Source: Verrucomicrobiota bacterium (GTDB lineage: Bacteria > Verrucomicrobiota > Verrucomicrobiia > Limisphaerales > UBA11358). From it: a stretch of 7,164 nt of DNA. Below are positions 1-6,345 of the stretch, piece by piece (the first letter of the stretch is position 1; each line of letters opens with the position of its first letter). Both the position numbers and the translations under genes were made by a program. The DNA is taken from NCBI GenBank assembly GCA_021323835.1, contig JAJPKI010000289.1, positions 1 to 7,164 of the forward strand, written 5' to 3'. The notes beneath the pieces were generated by a model. It had not been told where the DNA came from and ran no database searches. It worked only from the letters and a program-made list of their open reading frames with translations.

Positions 1-368
1 ATTGTGGCGACGATATTTTCAGCATCGGCAGCTAATTGTTCGGCGGTCATCGCGACCATGCGCGGGTTGCCGGTTGTGGCGGAAGTAATTTTGAGATGAA
101 CGCAATTTTGTGGGGCACCGGGAATTTGCGGAGGCAATTGTCCTGTTTCCAATGGACAAACAATTTTATTTTCGCGCCACGCGGCGAGCAGTTGCAAAAT
201 AAATTCCGGTGAATGACCTTGCGGACAAATGATTTCGCCGTTTACCGGAAATTTTTCGCCTTCGGAAAACAATTGGACGAACGTCCACGATTTGCGGGAA
301 GCAAAATCGCGCAGGGCGATTCCATTTTGCCGTCCGGCAGAAACTTGTTTCCAGCGTTCGTATAGCAT
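1..368 (-). CDS. AMP-dependent acyl ligase (acyl-CoA/acyl-ACP synthetase-like), N-terminal part only
   Basis: Reading the minus strand from the ATG at 368 gives an open frame of 122 codons that leaves the window at its left edge, so the C-terminal part is missing. The start reads MLYERWKQVS, followed by a typical 'ALRDF...WTF' segment (about residues 18-30). At residues 93-103 is the phosphate-binding A3 motif of the ANL superfamily, seen as KITSATTGNPR, followed by MTAEQLAADAENI, a good match to the usual T.E.L..da.ni stretch. ANL enzymes activate a carboxylic acid as an acyl-AMP and usually pass it to CoA or a carrier-protein thiol. The motif lies near residue 95, so the N-domain is compact, more like MenE-type or cluster-associated ligases than long FadD-type ones. 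The glycine usual in the SGTTG core is an alanine here. Substrate unknown; a starter acid for the neighbouring ketosynthase pathway is an inference. It diverges from the gene at 414. Confidence 0.85.
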   Translation of the reverse strand, partial: MLYERWKQVSAGRQNGIALRDFASRKSWTFVQLFSEGEKFPVNGEIICPQGHSPEFILQLLAAWRENKIVCPLETGQLPPQIPGAPQNCVHLKITSATTGNPRMVAMTAEQLAADAENIVAT

Positions 369-413
369 TGTCAGTTGGCGCAAGTGAATCTAAATTCCTG
401 CGAGCTTATTCGC

Positions 414-1133
414 ATGAGACAAAAAACTCCACGACGATTTGAGTTCGCGCGCGACACGTTCGCGTTCGCAAATGAATTGCTGTGGGAATATCAATTTGAC
501 GCGGCCACCGGCAAAATGAATTTTCGCAAACGCGTGCCAAAGCCGGATTACGCTTTGCGCTGTTTCGTGCTGACGCGAGTGGCGCGCCAATTTTTATATC
601 ATTCGCGATTTGATGCGGAACAAAAAATCGCTGATGACAAAACTTATCGCGATTTGATCCGCAAAGTCCTTTCGCGAGACCCGCGAAAGCCGTCAGAAGA
701 CTTGATTGTGATTCCCGGCTTCGCAAGCCTACGGGATTTCAGCGGGGCGCGGGAAAAATTATTGAAGGCGGAGTGCGGCGGCGCGTGGCGCTCGTATTGT
801 TTGCGGAGTCATTGGCGGATGATATTTCCGATTTCCCGCAAGCACCAGAACCGGACGGCGGAAGAAATGCTTGCTGAAATCAAAAATAATTTTTCGCCCA
901 TCGTTCATCTCATCAATTTTCCGTCGCTCAACATCAATCACGGAATGATTTTGTTTGATGCCGTGGAATCGGATGGCGAAATTCATTTTTCGGCTTACGA
1001 CCCAAATCTGCCGGCGCAACCGGCGCAATTGGTTTTCAACCGCGCGACGCAGAGATTTTCGCTGCCGGCAAATACTTACTGGGCGGGCGGCGAGTTGGGC
1101 GTCATCGAGATTTTTAAGAAGTGGATTTTGTGA
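414..1133 (+). CDS. hypothetical protein, possible papain-like (Cys-His-Asp/Asn) fold
   Basis: I do not recognise a named family. The ATG at 414 gives 239 residues. In-frame TTG (375) and GTG (384) would add 13 or 10 residues but lie almost on top of the divergent start at 368; none of the three has a ribosome binding site. There is no signal peptide or clear membrane helix, so it is probably cytoplasmic. The N-terminal half is rich in basic and aromatic residues (FANELLWEY near residue 18; RCFVLTRVARQF near 49). The C-terminal half has a conserved-looking core in this order: GFASLRDFS, KAECGGAWRSY with Cys121, INHGMILFD with His176, and YDPNLP with Asp196/Asn198, then a short beta-rich tail. 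A Cys near GxW, then a His in an N-H-G-hydrophobic strand, then an Asp/Asn after a strand is the order seen in papain-like peptidases and transglutaminases. That assignment is an inference. Its 3' end overlaps the opposite gene by 20 bases. Confidence 0.75.
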   Translation: MRQKTPRRFEFARDTFAFANELLWEYQFDAATGKMNFRKRVPKPDYALRCFVLTRVARQFLYHSRFDAEQKIADDKTYRDLIRKVLSRDPRKPSEDLIVIPGFASLRDFSGAREKLLKAECGGAWRSYCLRSHWRMIFPISRKHQNRTAEEMLAEIKNNFSPIVHLINFPSLNINHGMILFDAVESDGEIHFSAYDPNLPAQPAQLVFNRATQRFSLPANTYWAGGELGVIEIFKKWIL

Positions 1134-1503
1134 CCGGAGGCAGAACTGCGGTTTCGGCGGGAACTTTTTTTGGCCGTTTCCAGAATATTGAACCGAAAAA
1201 GAGCAATCCACAGATGTTGATTCCCACGATGTATCCGAGTTTGTAATTTCGGCCGTCGTTATTTTCGTCGTAAATCTTCACGTCTTTGCCCATCAACAAA
1301 CTTGGCAACGCCATGGGCATGAGCGCGCCGTGCACGACACCGTGTTTGAAACCGACGCGGGTATTTTCTGGAAAAAATCGCCCGTCCGCCCATGCATAAA
1401 ACCAACCGATGAAAACGGAGACGGCCAGAAAAACAGCAATCTTGGTAAGCCAGAATTGCCGCCGTGACATGGGCGCGCGGATTAGTTTTACGATTGGCAA
1501 CAT
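1114..1503 (-). CDS. small inner-membrane protein of unknown function
   Basis: This frame encodes 129 residues from the ATG at 1503, or 118 from an ATG at 1470 (MSRRQFWL), which puts a basic stretch directly before the first helix and is an equally good start. The protein has a transmembrane segment at about residues 21-39 (KIAVFLAVSVFIGWFYAWAD), a less certain hydrophobic stretch at 56-71, and a second clear helix at about 89-107 (YIVGINICGLLFFGSIFW). A charged, proline-rich C-terminal tail follows. Between the helices is a histidine/glycine-containing segment (GFKHGVVHGALMPMALPSLL) and an acidic loop (IYDENNDGRN). I know no function for this pattern. Its last 20 bases overlap the end of the plus-strand gene before it, and its start faces the acyltransferase operon across a gap of 112 bases. 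The hydrophobic pattern supports a real gene; a role is not inferable beyond envelope location. Confidence 0.7.
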   Translation of the reverse strand: MLPIVKLIRAPMSRRQFWLTKIAVFLAVSVFIGWFYAWADGRFFPENTRVGFKHGVVHGALMPMALPSLLMGKDVKIYDENNDGRNYKLGYIVGINICGLLFFGSIFWKRPKKVPAETAVLPPVTKSTS

Positions 1504-1615
1504 TTTCGACTACAGCATGTTTTTCAGTGGACATCGTGCGCAAGCAGAATCGTCAAAACTTTATTCTTGAAAATGGCTATTCGGAAATCCAGCCTTGGCG
1601 GCAGCGTGTTAAGTT
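1504..1615. promoter_or_regulatory. divergent intergenic region, probable promoters for both sides
   Basis: This 112-base gap lies between the starts of the membrane protein (minus) and the acyltransferase operon (plus), so both transcripts should begin in or near it. I see TTGAAA at 1567-1572 as a possible plus-strand -35, but no convincing -10 at the right distance. I also see no clear operator palindrome and no Shine-Dalgarno sequence before the ATG at 1616. The regulatory role is inferred from gene orientation only. Confidence 0.3.
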
Positions 1616-2419
1616 ATGAATTTTGAACCAGCGGCTCCCGAAAATAAAAACTGGTTCAAAGGCATTTCGCAGACGGCGGCTTTTTTTTTAGCCTACTTTA
1701 TTTTTGCGACCATTGGCATTGCGGTCAGCGTGATGTGTGCCGTAGCTGCTTTATTGTTTCACGGAGTTGGTGCGCGACGCTTCGGGCAGGAATTCATCCG
1801 CGGCCTTTTCGTTTTTTTTGTAGGATATCTGCGCGCCTGTGGATTAATGGAACTCGATGCAAAAGAACTGTCGGTGTTGCGGGGTAGTCGCGGGTTAGTG
1901 GTGATTGCAAATCATCCGAGCCTGCTGGATGCGGTGTTGCTGATATCTCAATTGCCGCGCGCGGTTTGCCTGATGAAAGGCAGTCTTGCGCGAAACATCG
2001 TGTTGTCGGGAACCGCGCGGCTGGCGGGTTACATTCGCAACGAATCCGGCCCGGGCTTGATCCGGAAATGCGAGGAGCGGCTTAAAGAAGGAGCAAATCT
2101 GCTGGTGTTTCCAGAAGGCACCCGCACGGTCAACGGAACTCTTCATCCTTTTAAAATGGGTTTTGCGCTAATTGCAACCATGTCCGGCGCGCCAGTCCAA
2201 ACGGTGATTATTACAGCGGAAAGCAATTATCTTGGCAAAGGCCGGCCGCTTTTTAAAAAGCCCGCCCTTCCGGTGCGCTATTCCTTTCGGCTGGGAAAAC
2301 GTTTTCAGCCAACACCGGAAATGGACGCAAAACATTTCGGCGGACTGGTCGAAAATTATTTTCTCGAAACCCTTTCCCCGCCGGCGCCACACTTGTTGAG
2401 GACGGTGGAAAAATCATGA
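1616..2419 (+). CDS. PlsC-like lysophospholipid/glycerolipid acyltransferase (LPLAT family)
   Basis: The 267-residue product carries the diagnostic LPLAT motifs: NHPSLLD at 99-105 (the NHx4D catalytic motif), GYIR at 138-141 (motif II region), FPEGTR at 165-170 (motif III, glycerol-phosphate binding), and a GAPVQTVII strand at 191-199 (motif IV region). An N-terminal hydrophobic stretch at about residues 21-48 and another at 63-72 should place it at the inner membrane with the active site facing the cytoplasm. Enzymes of this family move an acyl chain from acyl-ACP or acyl-CoA to a lysolipid or related alcohol. It is the first gene of a tight operon; its TGA overlaps the ATG of the glycosyltransferase by 4 bases (ATGA), which suggests translational coupling. 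In aryl-polyene clusters such acyltransferases are thought to help attach the polyene chain to a lipid; ordinary phosphatidic acid synthesis is the alternative. Two long T runs (1681-1689 and 1812-1819) lie inside the gene, but the frame is intact. Confidence 0.9.
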   Translation: MNFEPAAPENKNWFKGISQTAAFFLAYFIFATIGIAVSVMCAVAALLFHGVGARRFGQEFIRGLFVFFVGYLRACGLMELDAKELSVLRGSRGLVVIANHPSLLDAVLLISQLPRAVCLMKGSLARNIVLSGTARLAGYIRNESGPGLIRKCEERLKEGANLLVFPEGTRTVNGTLHPFKMGFALIATMSGAPVQTVIITAESNYLGKGRPLFKKPALPVRYSFRLGKRFQPTPEMDAKHFGGLVENYFLETLSPPAPHLLRTVEKS

Positions 2420-3192
2420 CGCCAAGTTCTTCCCATCTCATCATCATTCCCAGTTACAACACGGGCGATAAGCTGGCGGAAACGGTCAAGGAAGCATTGT
2501 CGCATTGGTGTCCGGTGTGGGTGGTCATTGATGGCAGCACCGATGGCAGCCAGAAAAGATTGGCAGAGCTGGGCGCCGGCGAAAGTCGCCTGCGAATTTT
2601 ATTTTTGGAACGTAATTCCGGAAAAGGCGCGGCGGTGTTGTGTGGATTTGTTGAGGCATTGAAAAGCGGCTTCACTCATGCGTTGGTGATGGACGCCGAT
2701 GGACAACATTCGACCAATCACATTTCTCTTTTTATGGAGACTTCGGAAAAAAATCCAGACGCCATGATTTTAGGCGTGCCGCAATTTGCGCCGGATTCGC
2801 CTGCGTCGCGACGCCACGGACGACGCGTTGGAAACTGGTGGGCAAATCTGGAAACGCTTTGGGGCGGAATTGAGGATTCACTTTTTGGTTTCCGGATTTA
2901 TCCGTTGGAAGCCTCAGTGCAAATCCTGCAAAAAATTCGCGGCGCGCGGCGTTTTGATTTTGACACTGAATTAGCCGTGCGACTTTTTTGGTCGGGCGTG
3001 CGTCCAATCAATCTTCCCGCGCCGGTGCGATATTTCCGTTCGGCAGCGGGCGGCATTTCGCATTTCCATTATTTGAGGGACAATTTGCTGCTCGTCAGAC
3101 GACACACTCTTCTTGTGCTGGAGATGTTGCCGCAAGTAAGACGGATTTGGAAATTGCGACAGAGGGCAAAGAATGGACGAAAAGTTCGTTAG
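2416..3192 (+). CDS. family 2 glycosyltransferase (dolichol-phosphate-mannose-synthase-like)
   Basis: The 258-residue protein is a single GT-A domain. It shows IPSYN at 11-15, the nucleotide-binding IDGSTDGS at 38-45, NSGKGAAV at 67-74, the metal-binding DADGQH at 93-98 (DxD), an FGFRIYP segment at 157-163, and DFDTE at 181-185, which matches the late acidic motif of the DPM1/GT2 group. Near the end is SHFHYLRDN at 215-223, similar to the SHF..xRDN element I associate with GT2 domains in aryl-polyene clusters (recalled, not searched). There is no transmembrane segment, but the C-terminus is strongly basic (VRRIWKLRQRAKNGRKVR) and may bind membrane. It should transfer a sugar from a nucleotide donor to a lipid or polyprenyl-phosphate acceptor on the cytoplasmic side; donor and acceptor are not predictable. 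The start overlaps the acyltransferase stop by 4 bases, and the deacetylase gene starts 10 bases after its stop codon. Confidence 0.9.
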   Translation: MTPSSSHLIIIPSYNTGDKLAETVKEALSHWCPVWVVIDGSTDGSQKRLAELGAGESRLRILFLERNSGKGAAVLCGFVEALKSGFTHALVMDADGQHSTNHISLFMETSEKNPDAMILGVPQFAPDSPASRRHGRRVGNWWANLETLWGGIEDSLFGFRIYPLEASVQILQKIRGARRFDFDTELAVRLFWSGVRPINLPAPVRYFRSAAGGISHFHYLRDNLLLVRRHTLLVLEMLPQVRRIWKLRQRAKNGRKVR

Positions 3193-3201
3193 CCAATTAT
3201 C

Positions 3202-4038
3202 ATGTCGCACGAAAAAAGCATTACCATCACACCCAAAGCCGTTCTGACCAGCGCGGGCCGCTGGTTTGCTCTGGTTCTAATTTTCGCCGTGGGATTGACC
3301 ACGCCTGTTTTGCTTGCGTTCAATTGGAATCACAAGCTGTTTTTTATCCCGCTGGAACTGGCGACAAAATTCCTGATAGTTTTTCCGGCCGTGCGCGCCA
3401 ACTGCCTCTGGTTTGGTCCGGTCGTCACTCGCTTTTGCACGCGGGAAAAAGCCGTCTGGCTAACCTTTGATGATGGGCCATATCCCGAGGACACGCTGCA
3501 ATTGCTCGCGCTGCTGAAAATACACAACGCGCACGCGACCTTTTTCGTCATTGGGCGGCAGGTGCAAAGATATCCTGAACTGGCGCGGGCGATTTTGCGC
3601 GACGGTCATACGCTGGCCAATCACACGCAAACCCATCCGGTTTTATTTTTTTGGAGTTTTTTCAAAACTCGATTGACGCGAGAGATTGATCAATGCAACA
3701 AGGCATTGCGAGAAGCCACAGGCGAACAGCCTCGCTGGTTTCGCGCGCCGGCAGGCATGGCCAATATGTTTCTGCACTTTTTAATGTGTGACCGAAAGAT
3801 AAAGCTCATCGGCTGGTCGGCGCGCGGGTTTGATGGACTGTTTCAAAACACGGAAGCCATGGCTAATCGGATATGTAATTCCATCCAACCCGGTGCAATC
3901 ATTCTGTTGCATGAAGGCCGGCGCGATCGGGAAGGGCGCCCAATCAATTTAATCCTGACAGAAATGATTTTGACCCGGCTGACGGCGAAAGGCTACGTTT
4001 TCATTGTGCCCGATGAGTCGGAAATGTTGCCGGTTTAG
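3202..4038 (+). CDS. membrane-anchored polysaccharide deacetylase (NodB/CE4 family)
   Basis: The 278-residue product has two N-terminal hydrophobic segments (about 21-40 and 46-63) that should anchor it in the inner membrane, followed by a NodB homology domain. Motif 1 is TFDDGP at 88-93 (Asp90 likely catalytic base, Asp91 metal ligand). Motif 2 is NHTQTHP at 140-146 (metal ligands His141 and His145). Motif 3 is RAPAG at 181-185. Motif 4 appears as GWSARGFDG at 204-212, and motif 5 as IILLHEG at 233-239 with His237. The metal site therefore looks complete. CE4 enzymes remove N- or O-acetyl groups from sugars such as GlcNAc. Third in the operon, it plausibly acts on the sugar added by the preceding glycosyltransferase, or on a lipid-linked glycan; that pairing is an inference. 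Peptidoglycan or another surface glycan is an alternative substrate. Its stop overlaps the end of the opposing gene by 4 bases. Confidence 0.92.
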   Translation: MSHEKSITITPKAVLTSAGRWFALVLIFAVGLTTPVLLAFNWNHKLFFIPLELATKFLIVFPAVRANCLWFGPVVTRFCTREKAVWLTFDDGPYPEDTLQLLALLKIHNAHATFFVIGRQVQRYPELARAILRDGHTLANHTQTHPVLFFWSFFKTRLTREIDQCNKALREATGEQPRWFRAPAGMANMFLHFLMCDRKIKLIGWSARGFDGLFQNTEAMANRICNSIQPGAIILLHEGRRDREGRPINLILTEMILTRLTAKGYVFIVPDESEMLPV

Positions 4039-4604
4039 CGCTCAATGCTGCTGACTTTGTCGTCTTCAAAATGAACGACAAAGGTGGCGAAAACATTGCG
4101 CCAATAACGCCATTGATTGCCGCTTAACGTCGGTGTCTGGTGTTTCGGCGGATAACCCAGGCTCGCGATGACAGCATCTTTGCTCATGCCGACTTCTACT
4201 TCACCGGCTTGAATGCTGGATATTTCTTTTTTGGTGAAACGCGATAAATCCACTGGTGTTTTGCCAAAGGTCCGGTTGAAAATGCCGGGAATTTTTTCGC
4301 CGGAATATTTTTCCACGTTCACAATTCTCAAATCTGTGCCGTCGGGAAGCGTGACATCAATTTCATTCTTGTCCGCTTTAACAAATGTAACTTCCGTGTT
4401 GATTGGCACGAAAGAGCCGACTCGATAATTGGTGGTGCGATGAACGTTCTTCTCATAAAACAAGCTGAATTTCGTGTAAAGCTTGTCTCCTTTGACCGCA
4501 GAAATCGCGTCAGCCTCCGCCGCGCTCAATTTCTGCGCCGTTGCGCAAAAAATCGCACAAGCCGCCGCCAACGTGAACACGATATATTTTGAAAAATTTT
4601 TCAT
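4035..4604 (-). CDS. secreted protein with C-terminal BamE/SmpA-like domain
   Basis: The 189-residue product begins at the ATG at 4604; an in-frame TTG at 4625 would add seven residues (MWKISRR) ahead of a good signal peptide and is less likely. The signal peptide is MKNFSKYIVF followed by an alanine-rich core, with probable cleavage near residue 29 (LSA/AEA), so the protein should be periplasmic or surface located. There is a cysteine at 20, but it is not in a convincing lipobox. Residues 39-105 look beta-rich. The last 50 residues (GMSKDAVIASLGYPP at 139-153, WRYWRN at 165-170, HFEDDKVSSIE at 178-188) follow the pattern of BamE/SmpA-type domains: a short helix, a 'LG.P' turn, then paired beta strands. 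The family similarity is from memory of the pattern. It is downstream of and co-oriented with the PepSY-like gene 57 bases away, so the two may form an operon. It ends in a 4-base overlap with the deacetylase gene. Confidence 0.75.
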   Translation of the reverse strand: MKNFSKYIVFTLAAACAIFCATAQKLSAAEADAISAVKGDKLYTKFSLFYEKNVHRTTNYRVGSFVPINTEVTFVKADKNEIDVTLPDGTDLRIVNVEKYSGEKIPGIFNRTFGKTPVDLSRFTKKEISSIQAGEVEVGMSKDAVIASLGYPPKHQTPTLSGNQWRYWRNVFATFVVHFEDDKVSSIER

Positions 4605-4661
4605 ACGTCGAGAGATTTTCCACAACGAACTAAAATGTCAAATGAAAAAAATGAAACCATT

Positions 4662-5231
4662 TCAATCCACATTGCCCGGATGCAAATCGCTTTTAATGAC
4701 CGAATTATCTTCGGCAGAAATCCAAACTGCGCCGATGTCGGCGTTGTCGTTTGGATTTTTCAATTTCGCGGCCCAAAGCTCTACTTTCCATTCGGGACCG
4801 TTATCGCCATGCAGCAGCCACAATTGCGTTGCCTTGATGGTAAGATTGCTCAAAAGCGGTTGCGTCGTGGCAGTCTTGATGGCTTTGTCGGAATCAATTT
4901 TCAATTTCGCATTGTCAAAAGTTTTATGCGCGTCGCTGCCCATTTCCAAAACGCGCCACGGATGTGAAACATCCATTTTCTGGCCGGCGCCGAATTTTAT
5001 CTCGACCGATTTGAAATTGGCATCCGGGTCATAATAAACGACATGCCAGATGTTCGGCATGAGGCTGGCGACGGATTTTTCCGAACGAATTTGCACGACT
5101 TTGTCTTTGCTTTGCTCGCCGATGTATTTATCGCCGAGTTTGATAAGTTCAAAAGCTGTTGGATTATCCGAGGCAAATGCGCGGGAAACGACGGCTGCCA
5201 GCGCGAGGAGAACCAATAAATTCCTTTTCAT
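4662..5231 (-). CDS. secreted PepSY-like protein of unknown function
   Basis: The 189-residue product has a clear signal peptide (MKRNLLVLLALAAVVSRAFA, cleavage likely after residue 20), so it should be exported. The mature region starts NPTAFELIKLGDKYIG. The last 75 residues look PepSY-like: SDKAIKTA at 114-121 corresponds to the domain's helix, EWKVELWAAK at 147-156 to the W-x-V strand, and GAVWISAEDNSVIKSD at 167-182 to the closing 'v.vda.tG.v' strand, with a serine-containing turn in place of the usual glycine. Residues 60-80 contain aromatic strands (IWHVVYYDPD). PepSY domains are often found in extracytoplasmic proteins, some of them peptidase inhibitors; a specific role cannot be assigned. 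It probably heads a two-gene unit with the BamE-like gene and diverges from the radical SAM gene across 82 bases. Confidence 0.75.
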   Translation of the reverse strand: MKRNLLVLLALAAVVSRAFASDNPTAFELIKLGDKYIGEQSKDKVVQIRSEKSVASLMPNIWHVVYYDPDANFKSVEIKFGAGQKMDVSHPWRVLEMGSDAHKTFDNAKLKIDSDKAIKTATTQPLLSNLTIKATQLWLLHGDNGPEWKVELWAAKLKNPNDNADIGAVWISAEDNSVIKSDLHPGNVD

Positions 5232-5313
5232 GCTTAAAATCTAACGTTGTCCTACAAAACTGCAAAACTAAAAAACACGTTGCGCCAAGGCGTTTTGCAA
5301 TCTAATTTGGCGT
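5232..5313. promoter_or_regulatory. divergent intergenic region, probable promoters
   Basis: This 82-base, A/T-rich gap separates the starts of the PepSY-like gene (minus) and the radical SAM-ketosynthase pair (plus). On the plus strand TTGCGC (5280-5285) and TCTAAT (5301-5306) are 15 bases apart, a poor sigma-70-like pair. On the minus strand TTGCAG and TAGATT are 16 bases apart, but that -10 sits only about 6 bases before the ATG. Both assignments are weak; the region is called mainly from gene orientation. Confidence 0.3.
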
Positions 5314-6345
5314 GTGCCGACAAAAGGTTATTTTCCAACGGAGGCAGATTTGGGCGCCCAAGGAGCGAAACAAAAAACATTTCACGAACTTGCCGCCGCG
5401 ACAACGCGAAAACATTTTGGAAATAAAATTTTCGTGCGCGCCGTCGTCGAAATTTCCAATTTCTGCCGTGAGAATTGCCATTATTGCGGAATGCGCCGCG
5501 ATGACAAAGACCTTCACCGTTTTCGCGCGCGCCACGAGCAGCTTGCTGAATTGCTTATTCAACATCGTCCCGCAAGCGTCACCGACGTGAACATTCAAGC
5601 CGGCGAAGACCCCGTGGCCGTCCGCGAAATTGCATTGCCCCTCATCAAAACATTGAGCCGCGAAACAAATCTCGGCATCAGCGTTTGCCTCGGCACCTTG
5701 ACGCCGCAACTTTACGACGAGCTTCAAAACGCGGGCGCGAGCATTTTTATCATGAAGTTCGAAAATGCCGACGCGCAGCAATATGAATTGCTCGAAGCGC
5801 CCGGCACGCTCGATGAACGCATCACGCACATCCGTTTGCTCGCGGAAAAAAATTGGAACGTCAGCTCCGGTTTTATCGCCGGTTTGCCGGGGCAATCGCC
5901 ACGTGACTTGTTGAAAAATTTTGAACTCGCCCGCGCGTTGCCGCTCAACGGTTGCAGCGTCAGCCCATTCATTCCTGGCGAAAAAACGCCGCTCGCAAAA
6001 TTTCCAACGGCAGACCCAAATGAAACGTTTAATTGCGTTGCCGCGCTGCGCTTAATGCGCCCCGATTGGGTGATTCCCGCCGTGAGTGCATTTAATCTGG
6101 CCGCGCAGGACGGTTATCGCCGCGGTTTGCGCGCCGGCGCCAATCTTGTCACCATCAATTTGACGCCGGACGAATTTCGCGGCGACTACATCATTTACAA
6201 ACGCGACCGGTTCATCATGACCGAGCAGCGCGTGCTCGACGCTGTTGCCGCCGAAAATCTTGAGCCATCCAAAATGTCGCTGGCCGATTTTTATCGCCGT
6301 AAAAAATTGAACGTCGTTGCCGAAAAAATTCCCGTTTCCGCTTAA
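5314..6345 (+). CDS. radical SAM enzyme of the BioB/HydE/PylB group
   Basis: The 343-residue product carries the radical SAM cluster motif CRENCHYC at 51-58 (Cys51, Cys55, Cys58 bind the 4Fe-4S cluster), preceded by VVEISNF and followed by GMRRDDKDLHRFR. Further HydE/PylB-like marks are QAGEDP at 95-100, an acidic KFENAD at 148-153 (RHETAN in HydE as I recall it), GLPGQ at 190-194, PFIPGEKTPLA at 218-228, and GANLVTINLTP at 275-285. Length matches HydE (about 350 residues) and the enzyme is cytoplasmic. Members generate a 5'-deoxyadenosyl radical; HydE works in H-cluster assembly, PylB isomerises lysine and BioB inserts sulfur. No hydrogenase, pyrrolysine or biotin genes lie in the window, and the next gene is a ketosynthase, so an undescribed role in acyl-chain or starter chemistry is possible (inference). 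The GTG at 5314 is the chosen start. A TTG at 5350 has a good GGAGG 5 bases upstream but would shorten the N-terminus to 36 residues before the conserved SN. Confidence 0.9.
   Translation: MPTKGYFPTEADLGAQGAKQKTFHELAAATTRKHFGNKIFVRAVVEISNFCRENCHYCGMRRDDKDLHRFRARHEQLAELLIQHRPASVTDVNIQAGEDPVAVREIALPLIKTLSRETNLGISVCLGTLTPQLYDELQNAGASIFIMKFENADAQQYELLEAPGTLDERITHIRLLAEKNWNVSSGFIAGLPGQSPRDLLKNFELARALPLNGCSVSPFIPGEKTPLAKFPTADPNETFNCVAALRLMRPDWVIPAVSAFNLAAQDGYRRGLRAGANLVTINLTPDEFRGDYIIYKRDRFIMTEQRVLDAVAAENLEPSKMSLADFYRRKKLNVVAEKIPVSA
5340..5344 (+). promoter_or_regulatory. possible Shine-Dalgarno (GGAGG) for an alternative TTG start at 5350
   Basis: GGAGG lies 5 bases before an in-frame TTG at 5350, inside the radical SAM gene as annotated from the GTG at 5314. 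I checked the sequence before the other starts in this window, and none has so canonical a site. It may mark the true start or be a chance product of the codons ACG GAG GCA. Comparison with family length favours the upstream GTG. Confidence 0.3.

Noticed and set aside
2988..3470. 160-codon plus-strand open frame.
   Set aside because: It overlaps the GT2 and deacetylase genes in another frame; those carry full family motifs and this translation has none.
3654..3670. Perfect 7-bp inverted repeat (GAGTTTT, TTC loop, AAAACTC) next to T-rich sequence.
   Set aside because: It lies inside the deacetylase coding region, encodes ordinary residues (WSFFKTRL) and has no T tract after it on the plus strand.
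4645..4664. Minus-strand hairpin followed by seven T's after the PepSY-like gene, resembling an intrinsic terminator.
   Set aside because: The stem is only 5 base pairs with a single G-C pair and includes the stop codon, so it is too weak to call.
4483..5034. 183-codon plus-strand open frame opposite the two secreted-protein genes.
   Set aside because: The minus-strand frames have signal peptides and domain-like patterns, while this one has low-complexity composition and no recognisable motif.
5302..5895. 197-codon minus-strand open frame opposite the radical SAM gene.
   Set aside because: It is the antisense of a clearly conserved enzyme and shows no motif of its own.
5314..6345. Calling the radical SAM gene hydE outright.
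   Set aside because: Motifs fit HydE, PylB and related uncharacterised clades, and no hydrogenase or maturation genes are present, so no gene symbol is given.
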